Shown here in pieces: positions 38,601 through 50,100 of a stretch of 64,000 nucleotides of DNA. Each line of letters starts with the position of its first letter. Position 1 is the first letter of the stretch. A program made the translations under genes and the position numbers. Below the pieces are notes generated by a model. That model searched no databases and had not been told where the DNA came from. It saw only the letters and a list, made by a program, of their open reading frames with translations. The stretch is from Perca fluviatilis (Eukaryota; Chordata; Actinopteri; Perciformes; Percidae): NCBI RefSeq assembly GCF_010015445.1, contig NC_053129.1, forward strand, positions 22,624,727 to 22,688,726, read 5' to 3'.

Positions 38601-41600
38601 GATAGATCTGCAGAATGATTACTCAGCCACCTTTAAACCTAACAGCCAACAGATGAACACGGTATCTCTGGCTCGTCTTAATCAGTACAAAATATTCTAC
38701 AACTTCACTGTTGACAATAGTGAAAATGAGGCTGGCATCTTTGTTGCAATGGACAGTGAGGCCAATCTTGACTTCCTGACATACCCTATCAGCATTCCTG
38801 AGATTGACCTGCCTTTTGTTGACTTCCGTACTCCAGCTATTAGTGATCTGAACTTGTATGAGCAGACTGGATTGAAGAACATTTTAACTACCACTGAGCA
38901 GTCTGTGGACGTGGATGCCAAGATTGTTTACAAGAAAAGCCAGGCTGCCCCCCTTGTTGATATGATGGGTTTAATCCAGATTCCATCTATGGGTAACCTG
39001 ATCACAGAGCTGTCTGTCAAGTCTGCCATCATTAATCTGAATGCCAATGCTGGACTGTATGCTGAGGATGATCTTGTGTTCCGTCTGGGAGCTACCACAG
39101 CCTCTGTGTTTGAGGGTCTTCAAGCCAAACTTGATGGCACCACCAGTCTGACCACCAAGAGAGGAATCAAGTTGGCCAATTCCCTGTCACTTGAAAATCG
39201 TCACATCGAAGGCACTCATGACAGCTCCATCAGCATGAGTACTGAGACTTTTGAAACTGCCATCTCTGTGGCTACTGTTGCAAAGATTGCCCTGCCTATA
39301 CTCAATCTGGACGCAAACCAAAATTTGGTTGCAGACACCAAAACCAAAGCAAATGCTGTCTCCACCTTCAGGATTAAGGGTGATTTAAATCTCCCTGTGA
39401 TCAAGGCTGTTGGAAAGGCTGAAGCAGACCACAGTCTGAAGCTGGAGGGAAGCTTTGAGTATGTTTCCATAGAGTCATCTACTAAGGCCAACATGGATGG
39501 CACAGTGCTTGAAGACTATCTACTTTTGGGAGTCCTGGATAATGACGCTAATCTGTATCTGAATAAGGATGGCCTACGCTCCACCTCCAAGGTTATTGCT
39601 GATACCAAGCTTAACCAAGGCGCCACCAAAGTCATGGGCATGGATGTAAATGAGAATATTGCTGTTGAAGCCTCCCTGAGCCGTGTGTATGCAGTGCTGA
39701 AGTACACTGGCAACAACGAGGCAAACCTGTTTGATTTCAACACCAACGGGAAGCATGTTGTCCAGGCTACCATTGATCTTGCCCCAACCTCTTCCTTGAC
39801 TGCTGATATTGAGATTAATTTGTCTCAGCCAAGCAGCCTGGGTGACCTCACCATCTTTGAGAAAACTGTTGCTGAGGTGACAGCGGCAAAGCAGAAGATC
39901 TCCACCAATGGCAAGTTTGTCAGCCCACTGTATACCACAAATCTGGCAGCTGAAGTAGAGGGTGATGCCTCTGTCTTCAAAGTTATCTTAAAGTCCTCTG
40001 CCACCTCGGTCATTGTGCTCTTGGAATATGATATGGATGGTGAGTTGATCTAATTCCCTGAATACATGTATCTGTTTTATGTTGCAAGCATTGTTGAGCA
40101 CTAAATCTTACAAAATATTTCTTTTATTAGCTTCTACTACTGTGACCTTTGAGAATGAAGCTCTGACCATGGCCAGCAAAGTTGTCCTGACACATGCTGA
40201 AATGACCATGGATGTCAGTCATGTTATTACCCAAGCCTTGAGGTAACATCCTGTGTGTTTTACAATTCATGCTGAAAAATTACTTCTAAAATTCAAAGTT
40301 TAAAGTAATTAACTCATTTATTTCACATTTTAGGAAAAAGCGCCAGGCTGATAACAGGTAAATATTCAATCTACAGTTTTTTCTACATTTTCATCTTGAC
40401 CATTTATGTAATGTGCATAAATCAAATTCCTTCATATAAAATATCAGGTAAAGAATAAATTATGTTTTCTAATTTGAAATGCTTTATTTCTCTTAGTTAC
40501 TCTCACCACACCCTGAATCTGGACATCACCAGTCCTACTTTCACTGATGCGAACCTTCGTTATGCTGCTCGCAGAGATGGTATCAGTGCTTCAGTATCTA
40601 CCCCTTCCACTGGCTTCCTGGGCCTTCAATTCAATTGCAGAGTCCCATCTCAGATGATGGCAAGGGTCTATGGTCGTTATCCTGTGAGTATCACTAGCAT
40701 TACCTTATTAATACAATGGAAAACTAAATACCAAAATAAAAATGTAGCTAAAATAATATTTTCTTTTCTTCTGTTAAACAGTCTGCCCCAGAGGTTGATG
40801 TTGACATCTTGGTCATCAAATCATCTTCTAAGGATGCTGACAAGACGGACCTGCAGATTGCCTACAACATGGAGGCACCAAAAGTAATGCTCAATGAATT
40901 CAAGATGAGAATCCCTTCCATCATCTCTACATTCACAATGTTTGCTGACAAGTACCAGATCACAAGCAATATGGAAGAGTTGAAAAACTCAGTTGTCAAC
41001 CACATCAGCGAGGCCTATAATGCTGCAATCAACTATGACACTCAATTAAGCCAGGTGTCAATTTTCTTCAGGAACATAATTGTCCAGTACCAGAAGACTC
41101 TTCAGGTATTTTTGGATGCTGTCGTCAAGGTCTTGAGGGAAACCCAGTTCAAACTGCCTGGGTCTGATGAGATGACCACTCTCCCTGAGGTCCTGAGGAA
41201 GCTGACCAGCAGCATTGCTGCAATGTTAGATAAGACCCTCCAGGCTATCAAAGACAACATGGAGGTCTACTACAACTCTTTTGTTGAGCAGATCAGCAGT
41301 GTGAAATTGCGCATGCCAGTTGGTGACGCAATCACTGGAGGCCAGATCTTGGATCAGGTCAAAACAGCTTTTAAGAACATCTTCGATGAACTGGTGGACT
41401 TTGTGAAAAATATGGAAAGTCTTGACACAATACTAGTGAAGATGGGTGAGACCCTGAAGGCTGTTGTTGAGAAATCTCAGGAGTTTGTTGACTCTGTCAA
41501 GTCTGACTATTTAGATGCAGTATTCATCAACATCAATGCCCTCTATCGTAACCTTGTCACCGTCTTAAAGAATGTTGTTGACCAGATCTCTGCCCTAAAT

Positions 41601-41777
41601 ATGGAGCAGCTAAACAATTCATTTGAGAACATCATTGACATGTTCATTTATGTAGTGGATCAGTTCAATAACACTGTTTATGGTTTCCTGCAGCAAGCTT
41701 CAGAGGAGGCTCAAGCCTACATGAAAGTTAGTGAAGGAAGGCTTGAGATTGACCTTCCATTTTCCTTCCAGCAGTGA
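26634..41777 (+). CDS. apob: Apolipoprotein B, tandem copy 1 (29 exons, about 3798 aa)
   Basis: This is the structural protein of VLDL/chylomicron-like particles. It is lipidated co-translationally in the ER with MTP and secreted. The start ATCATGG has a good Kozak context, and the peptide begins [18 protein letters not shown], a signal peptide. Exons 3-13 (residues about 29-654) are the vitellogenin/LPD_N lipid-transfer module. One block ([14 protein letters not shown]) aligns with human CGQPQCSTHILQWL. Exon 25 (34025-40039, 6015 bp, residues about 1355-3360) carries beta-sheet domains and a run of amphipathic helices at about 1945-2430. An LDL-receptor-site-like motif is at residues 3062-3072. 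The last exon is the helical C-terminus, ending near [14 protein letters not shown]. All joins keep frame. It is about 760 aa shorter than human apoB-100 (4563 aa). It contains a GC-AG intron and a copy-specific microexon. Zebrafish-style naming (apobb.1 or apoba) cannot be decided here. Confidence 0.95.
39145..39177 (+). other. LDL-receptor-binding-site-like motif, apob copy 1
   Basis: Encodes [11 protein letters not shown], followed by [14 protein letters not shown]. It aligns with human apoB site B, RLTRKRGLKLA (residues 3359-3369), followed by TALSLSNKFVEGSH. The KRG core and flanks are kept, but two Arg positions are Ser and Thr. Confidence 0.75.
40334..40357 (+). other. Candidate 24-nt microexon of apob copy 1 encoding RKKRQADN
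   Basis: A strong acceptor (TTTCACATTTTAG) and donor (CAG|GTAAAT) bracket 24 nt. Inclusion keeps frame and inserts R-K-K-R-Q-A-D-N. Skipping it (40242 joined to 40497) also keeps frame and reproduces the exon structure of copy 2. R-K-K-R fits the furin consensus R-X-K/R-R. Confidence 0.6.
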
Positions 41778-41997
41778 GAAACCCTCAGACTGAGGCCTAA
41801 GTTCAAATGAAACACTACCATCTGTTCAAAACACATGCTTGGAAGAAGTATGGACAATTTGCTCTTTAACCATATTTATAACAATGAGTTCAACAGAAAC
41901 ACCTGTTGTATCATTTTCATTGAGATGGTTTATTGTGTACAAACATTGAAAATATAAAATTGTATTGAAACTCACCTTCCTGCAACAAGAAAACATC

Positions 41998-42003
41998 AAT
42001 AAA
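41998..42003 (+). terminator. Polyadenylation signal of apob copy 1
   Basis: AATAAA lies 221 bp after the stop codon, the first canonical signal downstream, followed by a GT/T-rich stretch at about 42023-42052. Confidence 0.7.
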
Positions 42004-42582
42004 ATACATTAATGCAATTTGTAAATGTCTGATTTCGTGCTTTGTGATATTTTTATGAAATGCACATCCAAACTTTAAAGAGCAGCTATTATACTACTTT
42101 TCTGGTCTTAGTTTTTGATTCAGGACTCCTATAGAGCAGCCTGACACGATTCACCGCACAATAAACTACTGTATGTAGATCGTCGGGAAACTCTTACCGT
42201 CATCTTCAGCGCCTCTGAAAGCTTGGTTTAGGTTCCTCCTACCCCTAAATATGACCCTGCACATGATGACCCTGCTTAAATCACAGATAAGAAGTATTTA
42301 GACCATTTGTGGGCTGTTTATCAGAATTCAAAAGCATCCAGACAATTGTTGTATCTCTTACCAGGCATTCTCTCTGCTACCTCCTGGGTTTTCTGTTTGG
42401 ATTAATATCACCTTCGTTGTAGACTGATTTACATCAGACTCATTAGGAAAGATTATAACCTCTTCCATACCAGGAGTGTGAGATTTTCTAAAATAGAGGA
42501 AAAATACAAAAACCTCACGTTACAAATTGTCCAAGTAAAGTTCACTGGTTACAATATATTTTTTATAGTAATTGTCTCTTAA

Positions 42583-43242
42583 AGGAACACGCCGACTTAC
42601 TGGGAATTTAGCTTATTCACCGTAACCCCCAGAGTAAGACAAGTCGATACATACCCTTCTCATCTCCGTGCGTGCTGTAATGCTGTCTGACTGATGGCTC
42701 CAGCATTAGCTTAGCCCAGCACAGATCCTGCAGGTAACTGGTTCCAACTAGCCTACTGTCTAAATTAGATAGTGAAATAGAGCCACGTTAACATGCTCTT
42801 TTGATGATATATTGGCTTTAGAGTTTACGAGCGAGCAAAAACAACGTAACATGAGACACAGCCATCTTCTATCTGTAAACAAACCGGGAACTATATTCTC
42901 AGACAGGCTTGCTGCGAGCATATCTTCCACCTGAGAATATAGTTCCCAGTTTATTTATGGTTAGAAGATGGCTCGTGTCTCATGTTACGTTGTTTTTTGT
43001 ACATGCTGTGACTCTACAAATCACAACATGTAAATAGGAACATGTTGGCGTTATTTTGTCACTTATTCAGAGCAGTAGGATTACTGGAACCAGTTACCTG
43101 CCTGTTCTGTGATGGGCTGATGCCGCTGGAGCTGTCAGACAGCTTTACAGCACGCACAGAGATGAGAAGGGGATGTATCGACTTGTCTTACTCTGGGGGT
43201 TACGGTGAATAAGCAAAATTCCCAATAAGTCGGCGTGTTCCT
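42583..43242. mobile_element. Foldback DNA element (MITE) with TTAA duplication
   Basis: TTAA lies at 42579-42582 and 43243-43246. The termini are AGGAACACGCCGACTTA and its inverse. The inverted arms continue for over 100 bp (GGTTACGGTGAATAAG, GACTTGTCTTACTCTG). A second inverted pair lies inside (GGGAACTATATTCTCAG against TGAGAATATAGTTCCC, about 42887-42951), so nearly the whole 660 bp is palindromic. TTAA duplications suggest a Kolobok- or piggyBac-mobilised element. There is no ORF. Confidence 0.82.
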
Positions 43243-43846
43243 TTAAAGGTTCCTTTTGGAATTTTTGACCTTTAGTAGTATTACTGAGCTTGTTTTCTAT
43301 TAGGGGTCCCTTTTTGTTTATCTTGTGCACACAAACGAGAATGCACATGCTCACGGGTCACACAACACAACCAATGTTGTCACAGCATCCCACAACATGC
43401 CAAGATTTGCAGCAATGCTGCAAACTAACAATGATGTAAATAATGCTGGATTTAACATTTTAAACATTTGCTTTACAAATGTCTTATTTTTAAGGAAATG
43501 CACTTGACATGTTTGTTAGACCTCAAGGATACACACAATGCGAATGTAAACAGCACTTGTGTTTGTTTACCAGGAAACTCGACAGGGCCCCTTGCCTCTT
43601 GCCTTTCCAGGACAGAGAAAGCACATACAGATCACTGATCATTCTTTTCTGTGATTTGTCAAACCAAGTGTCCTCATTTATGGGCTAACATAAAAAAAAC
43701 AACTAAGGATGATACGCCTTCTTAAATTAGATATTGACAGCTTTCACAACTACCTGGTGAGTAAGACACAATGATTTCTTCTTCTTTGAGCAGTCAAATC
43801 AGATATTTAAGGCCCGTCTGTTGGTGAGAGGTGTAGGTTTATTACA

Positions 43847-44249
43847 CTAGCGCAGTGCCCGTTGAAAACACTTGGCCGGTGTTATTGGTGCTTGTAGCTT
43901 TCTCCAGAACCATTGTACCCTGAAATAACTTACAGAAGGACCCCAAAGCAATTTAACTATATGCTACTGACTTACTGTGCACTTCAACTTTAGAAGAAAA
44001 CATTGTACTAATACATTTACCTGACAGAGAAATGTGACTGGTTACATTGGCGATTCCAATTTTACTGTACTCACAAATTACAACAATTAAAATATGATGC
44101 ATTATTATTCATTAAACTATCCTGCATTATATAAGAGTTGGAAGCTCCACTTTGAACAGACATTAAGTCAATTTAGGTACATTGTGCTGATAATGCCTCT
44201 CTTTTACTCTTCACTTGAAGTAAACATTTGAATGCAGGACTTGTACTGG

Positions 44250-44252
<3 letters not shown>
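43847..44252 (-). mobile_element. Helitron 3' end (second, truncated copy), minus strand
   Basis: On the minus strand the sequence ends ...CGGGCACTGCGCTAG followed by T (CTAG at 43847-43850). A short hairpin (AACAC / GTGTT, about 43866-43882) lies just upstream. It matches the better-preserved copy at 45019 over the first about 200 bp. No matching 5' TC end was found before the (GT)n tract, so the right boundary is approximate. Confidence 0.6.
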
Positions 44253-44340
<88 letters not shown>

Positions 44341-44351
44341 GTGTGTGTGTT
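44253..44351. repeat. (GT)n microsatellite
   Basis: About 100 bp of GT with one TT break near 44340. Confidence 0.98.
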
Positions 44352-45018
44352 TTTACTACAGTAGTTTGCGCGCATTAGCTAAGAGGGCTAACTTGGCTTG
44401 TTTATTAGATTTCTTCTTTTGAGACGGTCCCCCTGCTGTCCAGTAAAGTTTGTCCTACAAATAATTTAGGTCATGGTTTGCATATTATTCATAACTGTGG
44501 AACATCTATGCCTCAAGATAATTTTACTATGCCTTTTGATATGGCCTCAAGTAGGTTATGATAAGTTTATTTTTCCCGGACGACATAACCAGTTCAGAGA
44601 ACGTAAAACCTAATTTACTGTGTACACCATCATGTCTACACAATGTACTGACACTGCTCCAGATGCTTGAGAACTCCTTATCAGGGACTAGGAGGCATAA
44701 CTCCACAGTTTCTGAGTTATGCTTTTGAATAAGCATTTTAATGATATGATTATGCAATGTATATATGGTTCTCAGCTTTATACACCAAATAAAATTAAAA
44801 AACTAAAAACATTCAGTTTAAAATATTCAATATTGGCTGTTGATTATTAAGATTAGAATTGTAGGTATGTTTAACATTGAAATTATTGATGGAAGCCATG
44901 ATATGATAAGACTGCAGAGTATCTCATGCAAAAGATTAACTTAATAGTTGATTGAAATGTGCAGGTGCAGATGCAGTTTTGACACCTTACAAAGGTGTCC
45001 CTTTAGCAATTATTGTAA
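44352..45018. other. Intergenic between the two apob genes, nothing recognised
   Basis: AT-rich sequence separating the two Helitron-related segments. No ORF or repeat terminus was supported. Confidence 0.4.
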
Positions 45019-45361
45019 CTAGTGCAGTGCCCGTTGAAAATGTGCCTGTTTGGAACAGGCCGATTGCTTGGCCTGTGGTATTGCTGCTTGTAGAATTCTT
45101 CAAAACCAAATTGTACCCCAAAATTACTTATAGAAGGACCCTGAACCACTTAATATGCAACTCCCCTGTATATCCAACTACTAACTTACTGATTTACCTG
45201 GCAGAGAACATTGCAGATTCAGAATGTAATCACAAAATATCACAATGACAATATGGAGTAATCAGACATTAGCCTCATGGACTCATGGCAGAGTGCTACC
45301 CACCTGGCCCGTTATGAGAGCTAATCAGCACATATCTGCATTAATCAACCACCAGAACTGG

Positions 45362-45410
<49 letters not shown>

Positions 45411-45479
45411 TGTGGTGTGTGTGTGTGTGTGTGTTGTGTGTGGAAAGAGAGAGAGAGGAGAAGAAAAAAAAAAAAAAAA

Positions 45480-45516
<37 letters not shown>

Positions 45517-46614
45517 CGGTGTTGTCTCGTGTCGTGTGATCGTTAACAAATTTAACATTTCAGCAGAGGCGTTAATTTCCTTACAGGTTTAGTGGCTTGA
45601 CGGTGAACGGTGAAGTAGGGGATTTGATTCGCGGGGTATTTTGGCGAAGGTAATGTTATTAGTTAGCAGTAGACCTAATTAACCCGGGGTGAGTCTGATG
45701 AAAACTCTGAGATTTTCTCGCATTGCACAGCGCTGTGAAGGAATAATCTCTGAGATTACTTTATATTCTGCATCTGGTTAGAAGTGGTGAATGTAGGCTA
45801 CAGCTCACAGCAACTTAATACTATAGTGTCTGCCGATTGTTTGATATTTAATGTTGGCAAATGGCTTTTTGTGTAGTTTCCTCTTAGCGAAAAAATAGAC
45901 ACGGAAAAGTGTAGCGCCTTTTTTTTGCCCGCGATGTTCCTTTCAGCTATCCGCTCGTGCTCCAGGAAAGTGAAGAAAAGTTAGTTTGGTATATCCAGCA
46001 ATCATGTAGCTAACGTTGGAAGCAGGAAAAGAATCAAAGGCGGTAACACCCCCTCCCCCTGTTGTAAAGCGTTCTGCACGTCTGCGTGTGGCGTGCAGGT
46101 TACCTTCCCACCAAACACGACCCCAAACACGGACAATGATGTGACTCAAAAACAGTGTCTGGTAGCCTGCCTATAAGTGGCATCACGTTCTGTCTGCACT
46201 TGTTGTCTGGTTGTGCTTTGCATGTGTGGGATTCTGAAACGTCCTTAAATTCGGGAATTGTCATTTGTTTATTCAAAGTCAAAGACAGACCAAAGTACTT
46301 CTACCTTGCTGATTTTTGTGGGTCTGAGGTGTATTTCACATTTTAGCTGCCAAAGTGCTCACTCAGTGTGTAGGGTGAGAGGGGGAGTGACCAGCAGCTA
46401 GAACAGCAAAAGCCAATGTGTGCTTCTTTTACCGATATATATTTAACGATATATTTTGCATTTCTAATCCAAACAACGTCAAACTTGGCACTGCACTTAC
46501 TCGTGCCCGTAGCAAGACACCTGTCAAGTTTGAAATCCATCGGACTAACGGATCGAGAGATATGCGCATAACACACAGACAGACAGACAGACGTTCCTGC
46601 AATTTATAGATAGA
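45019..46614 (-). mobile_element. Non-autonomous Helitron, about 1.6 kb, minus strand
   Basis: On the minus strand the element starts TCTATCTATAAATTGCAGG (5' TC, preceded by A) and continues with GTCTGTCTGTCTGTGTG and GCGCATATCTCTCGATCCGT. It ends GGGCACTGCACTAG followed by T. A perfect 7-bp-stem hairpin (GCCTGTT...AACAGGC, 45044-45060) lies about 20 bp before the CTAG end. Insertion between A and T without target duplication, TC/CTRR ends and a 3' hairpin are Helitron hallmarks. No Rep/helicase ORF is present. A GT microsatellite and polypurine tract lie inside. Confidence 0.78.
45364..45516. repeat. Compound microsatellite: (GT)n, then (GA)n-poly(A)-(GA)n
   Basis: GT repeats with GGTG/TTG interruptions run to about 45440. 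A 74-bp polypurine block with an internal run of about 24 A follows. It lies inside the Helitron. Confidence 0.97.
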
Positions 46615-46958
46615 TGAGATTTGGAAAACCTGGAAGGATTAAGACACTCACAGAAGACTTTAATGATGTTATATTACAATGTGATATTGTACCTTCTCAG
46701 ACTAAGTATTTATTTTATATAATAAAACCTGTCATTGAAAAAAACTATGCCCCATCTAATGGCTTTTACTCTGAAATTATATCCATCAGCAGTAATGCAG
46801 AGTGTGTGAATTGTTGAGTTATATTTAGGATAAAGCTCTTTTTTCATTTGTAACTTTAAATGATATTATGCAGAATATTACTTAAAAGTGTTCACACATT
46901 TCAACACAAAAAGAGAGAAACTTGGCAATCATATTCAAGGAAAGCCTTACGAAACTAG
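46615..46958. other. Proximal upstream region of apob copy 2
   Basis: No repeat or ORF was recognised between the Helitron 5' end and the promoter block. The sequence around 46660-46830 is open in short frames only by chance. Confidence 0.4.
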
Positions 46959-47100
46959 TTGCCTTTGTCCCTCCACATGTACATATAGAGTGGACTTTGG
47001 AGCCGGCACAGTACTGTATGTAATTCCAACCTACAGAACACCTTTGGCAATAAAAGGCCGATGAGGAGGTTAAGGCCTCAGTCTCGTCTGAGTACTCACC
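46959..47100 (+). promoter_or_regulatory. Promoter of apob copy 2: HNF4-type site, TATA-like box
   Basis: It carries the same upstream block (TTGCCTTTGTCCCTCCACA, 46959-46977) and the same HNF4-type 9-mer TGGACTTTG (46991-46999) as copy 1. They are followed by AATAAAAG at 47049-47056, a weaker TATA variant, and a conserved start region AGTCTCGTCTGAGTACTC near 47080. The sequence between the HNF4-type and TATA-like sites differs strongly from copy 1, so only these parts look constrained. Confidence 0.72.
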
Positions 47101-47135
47101 AAAGGAGAACAAAGGAGAGTTGAAGAGAGCCCATG

Positions 47136-50100
47136 ATGGGGGACTTAAAGTTCTGTCTTTCCCTACTCCTAACCATACTTACCTTGGCTTGTAAGTAAGT
47201 TTTTAATTTGCATCTTGTTGCTTTTGACTGTAGATGCCATGAATATATGATACTATATTAGTAGTATTAAAGTAGTATTAAAACAAACACAACAGAGTGA
47301 AAACTCTTTGAAGTAAAATTGTTTTCTTGTGAGAGGTTTTAAATCTAATTTTCTTATGATTGTCTTTACAGATGCCCAAGAGGAGCAGAAAACCTGCTTG
47401 AGTAAGTTTCACTATTATGTTTATGTTAATTACACAACCTGTGCATGTTAATTACACTGCAGCTGTTCAAGAAATCTACAACTGAGACTATATTTTAAAA
47501 GATCAGAGGTAACCTGAACTAATGATGCCAGCACATGCATTTTTTTAAAACACTAATACATATCCATGTAGCACTTTTTAAATCATTGCTGAATTGTTAA
47601 GGCAAACTGTTGTGTTGTGCTTTCTGACAGTACTTGTAGCAAACTGAAATCTAATATAAAATATTCTCTACCAGTAAACCAAAGATACAAAGCCCACCAC
47701 AAGTATGAATACTTGTACGAAGCTGAGTCCTTAAATGCTATCAATGGTGCTTCACATCTGAGGAATGGACCTAAAGCCACTTGCAAGGTGCATGCTATGT
47801 GCTTTAACAGCTAAATTCTTCATTCACCATTCTCCATTATAATAAATCCATTTAATGTGCATTATTTCTTTCACATTATATCTAGCAGCTAAAGTAATCT
47901 TTTAAAACAGGTTGAAATTGAAGTACCTCAGACTTGCAGTTTCATCATCCACACCACTGGCTGTAGCCTGAGCGAGGTGGTCGACATGGACGCAGAGGGC
48001 AACCCTGTGTTCAGTCCTGCATCCAGCTCTGATGCCTTTGCTGCTGAAATGGAGAGGTATGTTACATATACATTTTTCCTCATCCAGTGCATCCAGTTGC
48101 ATAGACAAACATTATGAAAATTATAACACTTTTGCTATAAGACTTCTTGGTAAAAGTCTGACATTTTCTGTAGATATTCTCTAAAGGTTGTGGTTGATGG
48201 TGTGTACGATGTGAAACTGTATCCTGAAGACGGTGAGACAACAACAATTATGAACATCAAAAGGGGTATCATCTCCGCCCTGGCTGTGCCTTTACTGGAA
48301 GAAGATAAAAATAAGAATATGGTAAGTCTCCTACTACAGTATGCTAAATAATCACATCACACTCCCTTATGTTTCTAAAACATAACAAAAAAAATTAAAT
48401 GATATCAATACCTGTGTTCACACCCATTTCAGCCCACTATCCACGGCAAGTGCAAGACCACTTATTCCATCAATGCTAGAGAAGATATTGCAACTGACAT
48501 CAGCCTCACCAGGGACCTGTCCAGATGTGACAAATTTAGCCCCATGAGAGATCACACCAGCCCCTTGGCGCTTATCTCTGGCATGGTAAGACATACAACC
48601 AAGACATGGGTTAGTCTGGTGTAAAATGAAAAAAACACCAGACCTAAACTGCTTTTTTCTAGCCTAACTGACTCAAGATCCAACAAAACTCACACAACTG
48701 TACTTATTTTGTTTGTGACACATGTAATCTCTCTGCAGTGTAGTGTAAAAGCAAACTACAACGGTACCCATAGCATCAACAATATTGTTAAAATCATTAG
48801 ACAGAAATCTTGCAAATAAACTACATTCTTTGTCTTTCAGCACTACCCTCTTGCCCAGCTGGTAAGAAGCACCCAGACCTGCAACTACAAGTTTGACAAT
48901 GAGAAAAAACACATGACCTCTGGGTCTTGCACAGAGAACCACATCCTCATTCCTTTCTCTCACAAGTAAGTCTAACCTTACAATGTACAATTTACTATGC
49001 TCCATTATGTAAATGTAGGTACTGATGTGTTGTCCAACGAATCTAATGTACTTTTCAACCTTGTATTGTCTCCACAGGGGAGAAAATGGAGTTACCAATG
49101 TTGGAAAGCAAGAACTGACTCTGGTTGAGGTTTCTCCTCACAACGAAAACATCTTTGACCGCAGTAAGCTCCTCTTTTTATCTCTGTTCTTTTTATTACG
49201 GGCTATTTATTAAAAATTGAATTAAAGATATGAACAACTCATTCCAAACTTGTACTTGTGTATCACAGGTGACATTGTCAAGGGTCTTCACATGGAGGCT
49301 GTTGAGGACAAGAGTGCTGTCCAGGATAAAGATGCAGGTCTGAACCTCCTGAGAGAACTGGCCACTCTGCCCGAGACCGAGGGTGAGAGGAGGGCCCACC
49401 TCTTCCACAACATTGTCACCATGGTCCGTGGAATGAAGACTGACACCCTTAGTCCTGCCATTCCTGAGGCTCTTGCAGTGTCCCCTGTCCTGACCTATCA
49501 GGTCTTGGCCCAGTGTGGAACCCCTGAGTGCAGCAGTGCCATCATGCAGATCCTCAGGACTTTTGATACCTCCTCAGTCGAGGTTGATGCCGGTGTTTTT
49601 GCTATGGGACTCGTATCCAATCCTTCTGCCCTCTTGATCAATGACATGCTTGAGATGGCCAAATACAAGCCCAGCAAGCCCATCATGTATGCCCTGAGTA
49701 ATGTTGTCAAGAGGTAACCAAACTTTATTCCAAATTTTGTTTCTAAAAATATACCCAGACTTTGAATAAAAAATAAAAATAAAAAAATGTTTTTCAACAG
49801 GTTTTACAAAGCTGAGGGAAAACTGATCCCTGAGATTCACTCTGTTTCTGAGTTCATGGCTGCCCAGTTGGGTGACTGTTCTGGTGACAACGACAAAACT
49901 TTCATGACACTGAGAGTGGGTAACCTTCCACATAGATCAACATTTAAATGACTGCCAACGCCAGTAAGCAGAATACAACATGTCCATTGATTCCAGGTTA
50001 TTGGAAACATGGCTCCAGCTCTGGTATCTGCTGGCCCCGCACTCAGATCTGCTGTCATCCAGTGTGTGAACCAACCTGCTGCTTCCCTGGCTGTGCAGCA

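Larger units (their letters stand above)
26634..41777 (+). other. apob: Exon map of apob copy 1
   Basis: Coding exons deduced from frame, splice signals and the paralogue: 26634-26688, 27005-27037, 27166-27278, 27387-27532, 27653-27788, 27950-28102, 28402-28526, 28607-28692, 28803-29247, 29370-29484, 29568-29714, 29803-30014, 30147-30342, 30437-30616, 30727-30930, 31044-31211, 31307-31512, 31789-31971, 32065-32195, 32301-32511, 32601-32773, 32993-33153, 33240-33349, 33441-33814, 34025-40039, 40131-40242, 40334-40357 (microexon), 40497-40683, 40782-41777. The total is 11397 nt. Exon 11 ends at a GC donor (GAG|GCATGT). Exon 6 could instead start at 27929, behind a better pyrimidine tract, adding seven in-frame codons. 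Confidence 0.88.

Noticed and set aside
38670..38700. Possible APOBEC1-type C-to-U editing site (sequence near AATCAGTA)
   Set aside because: Only part of the mammalian mooring sequence TGATCAGTATA is matched, there is no CAA codon at the right distance, and copy 2 differs; no editing site is supported.
34017..40013. Many minus-strand ORFs of 60-160 codons antisense to the giant apob exons (also 54633-60647)
   Set aside because: They are shadows of the conserved sense frame and recur at the same places in both copies only because the sense sequence is conserved.
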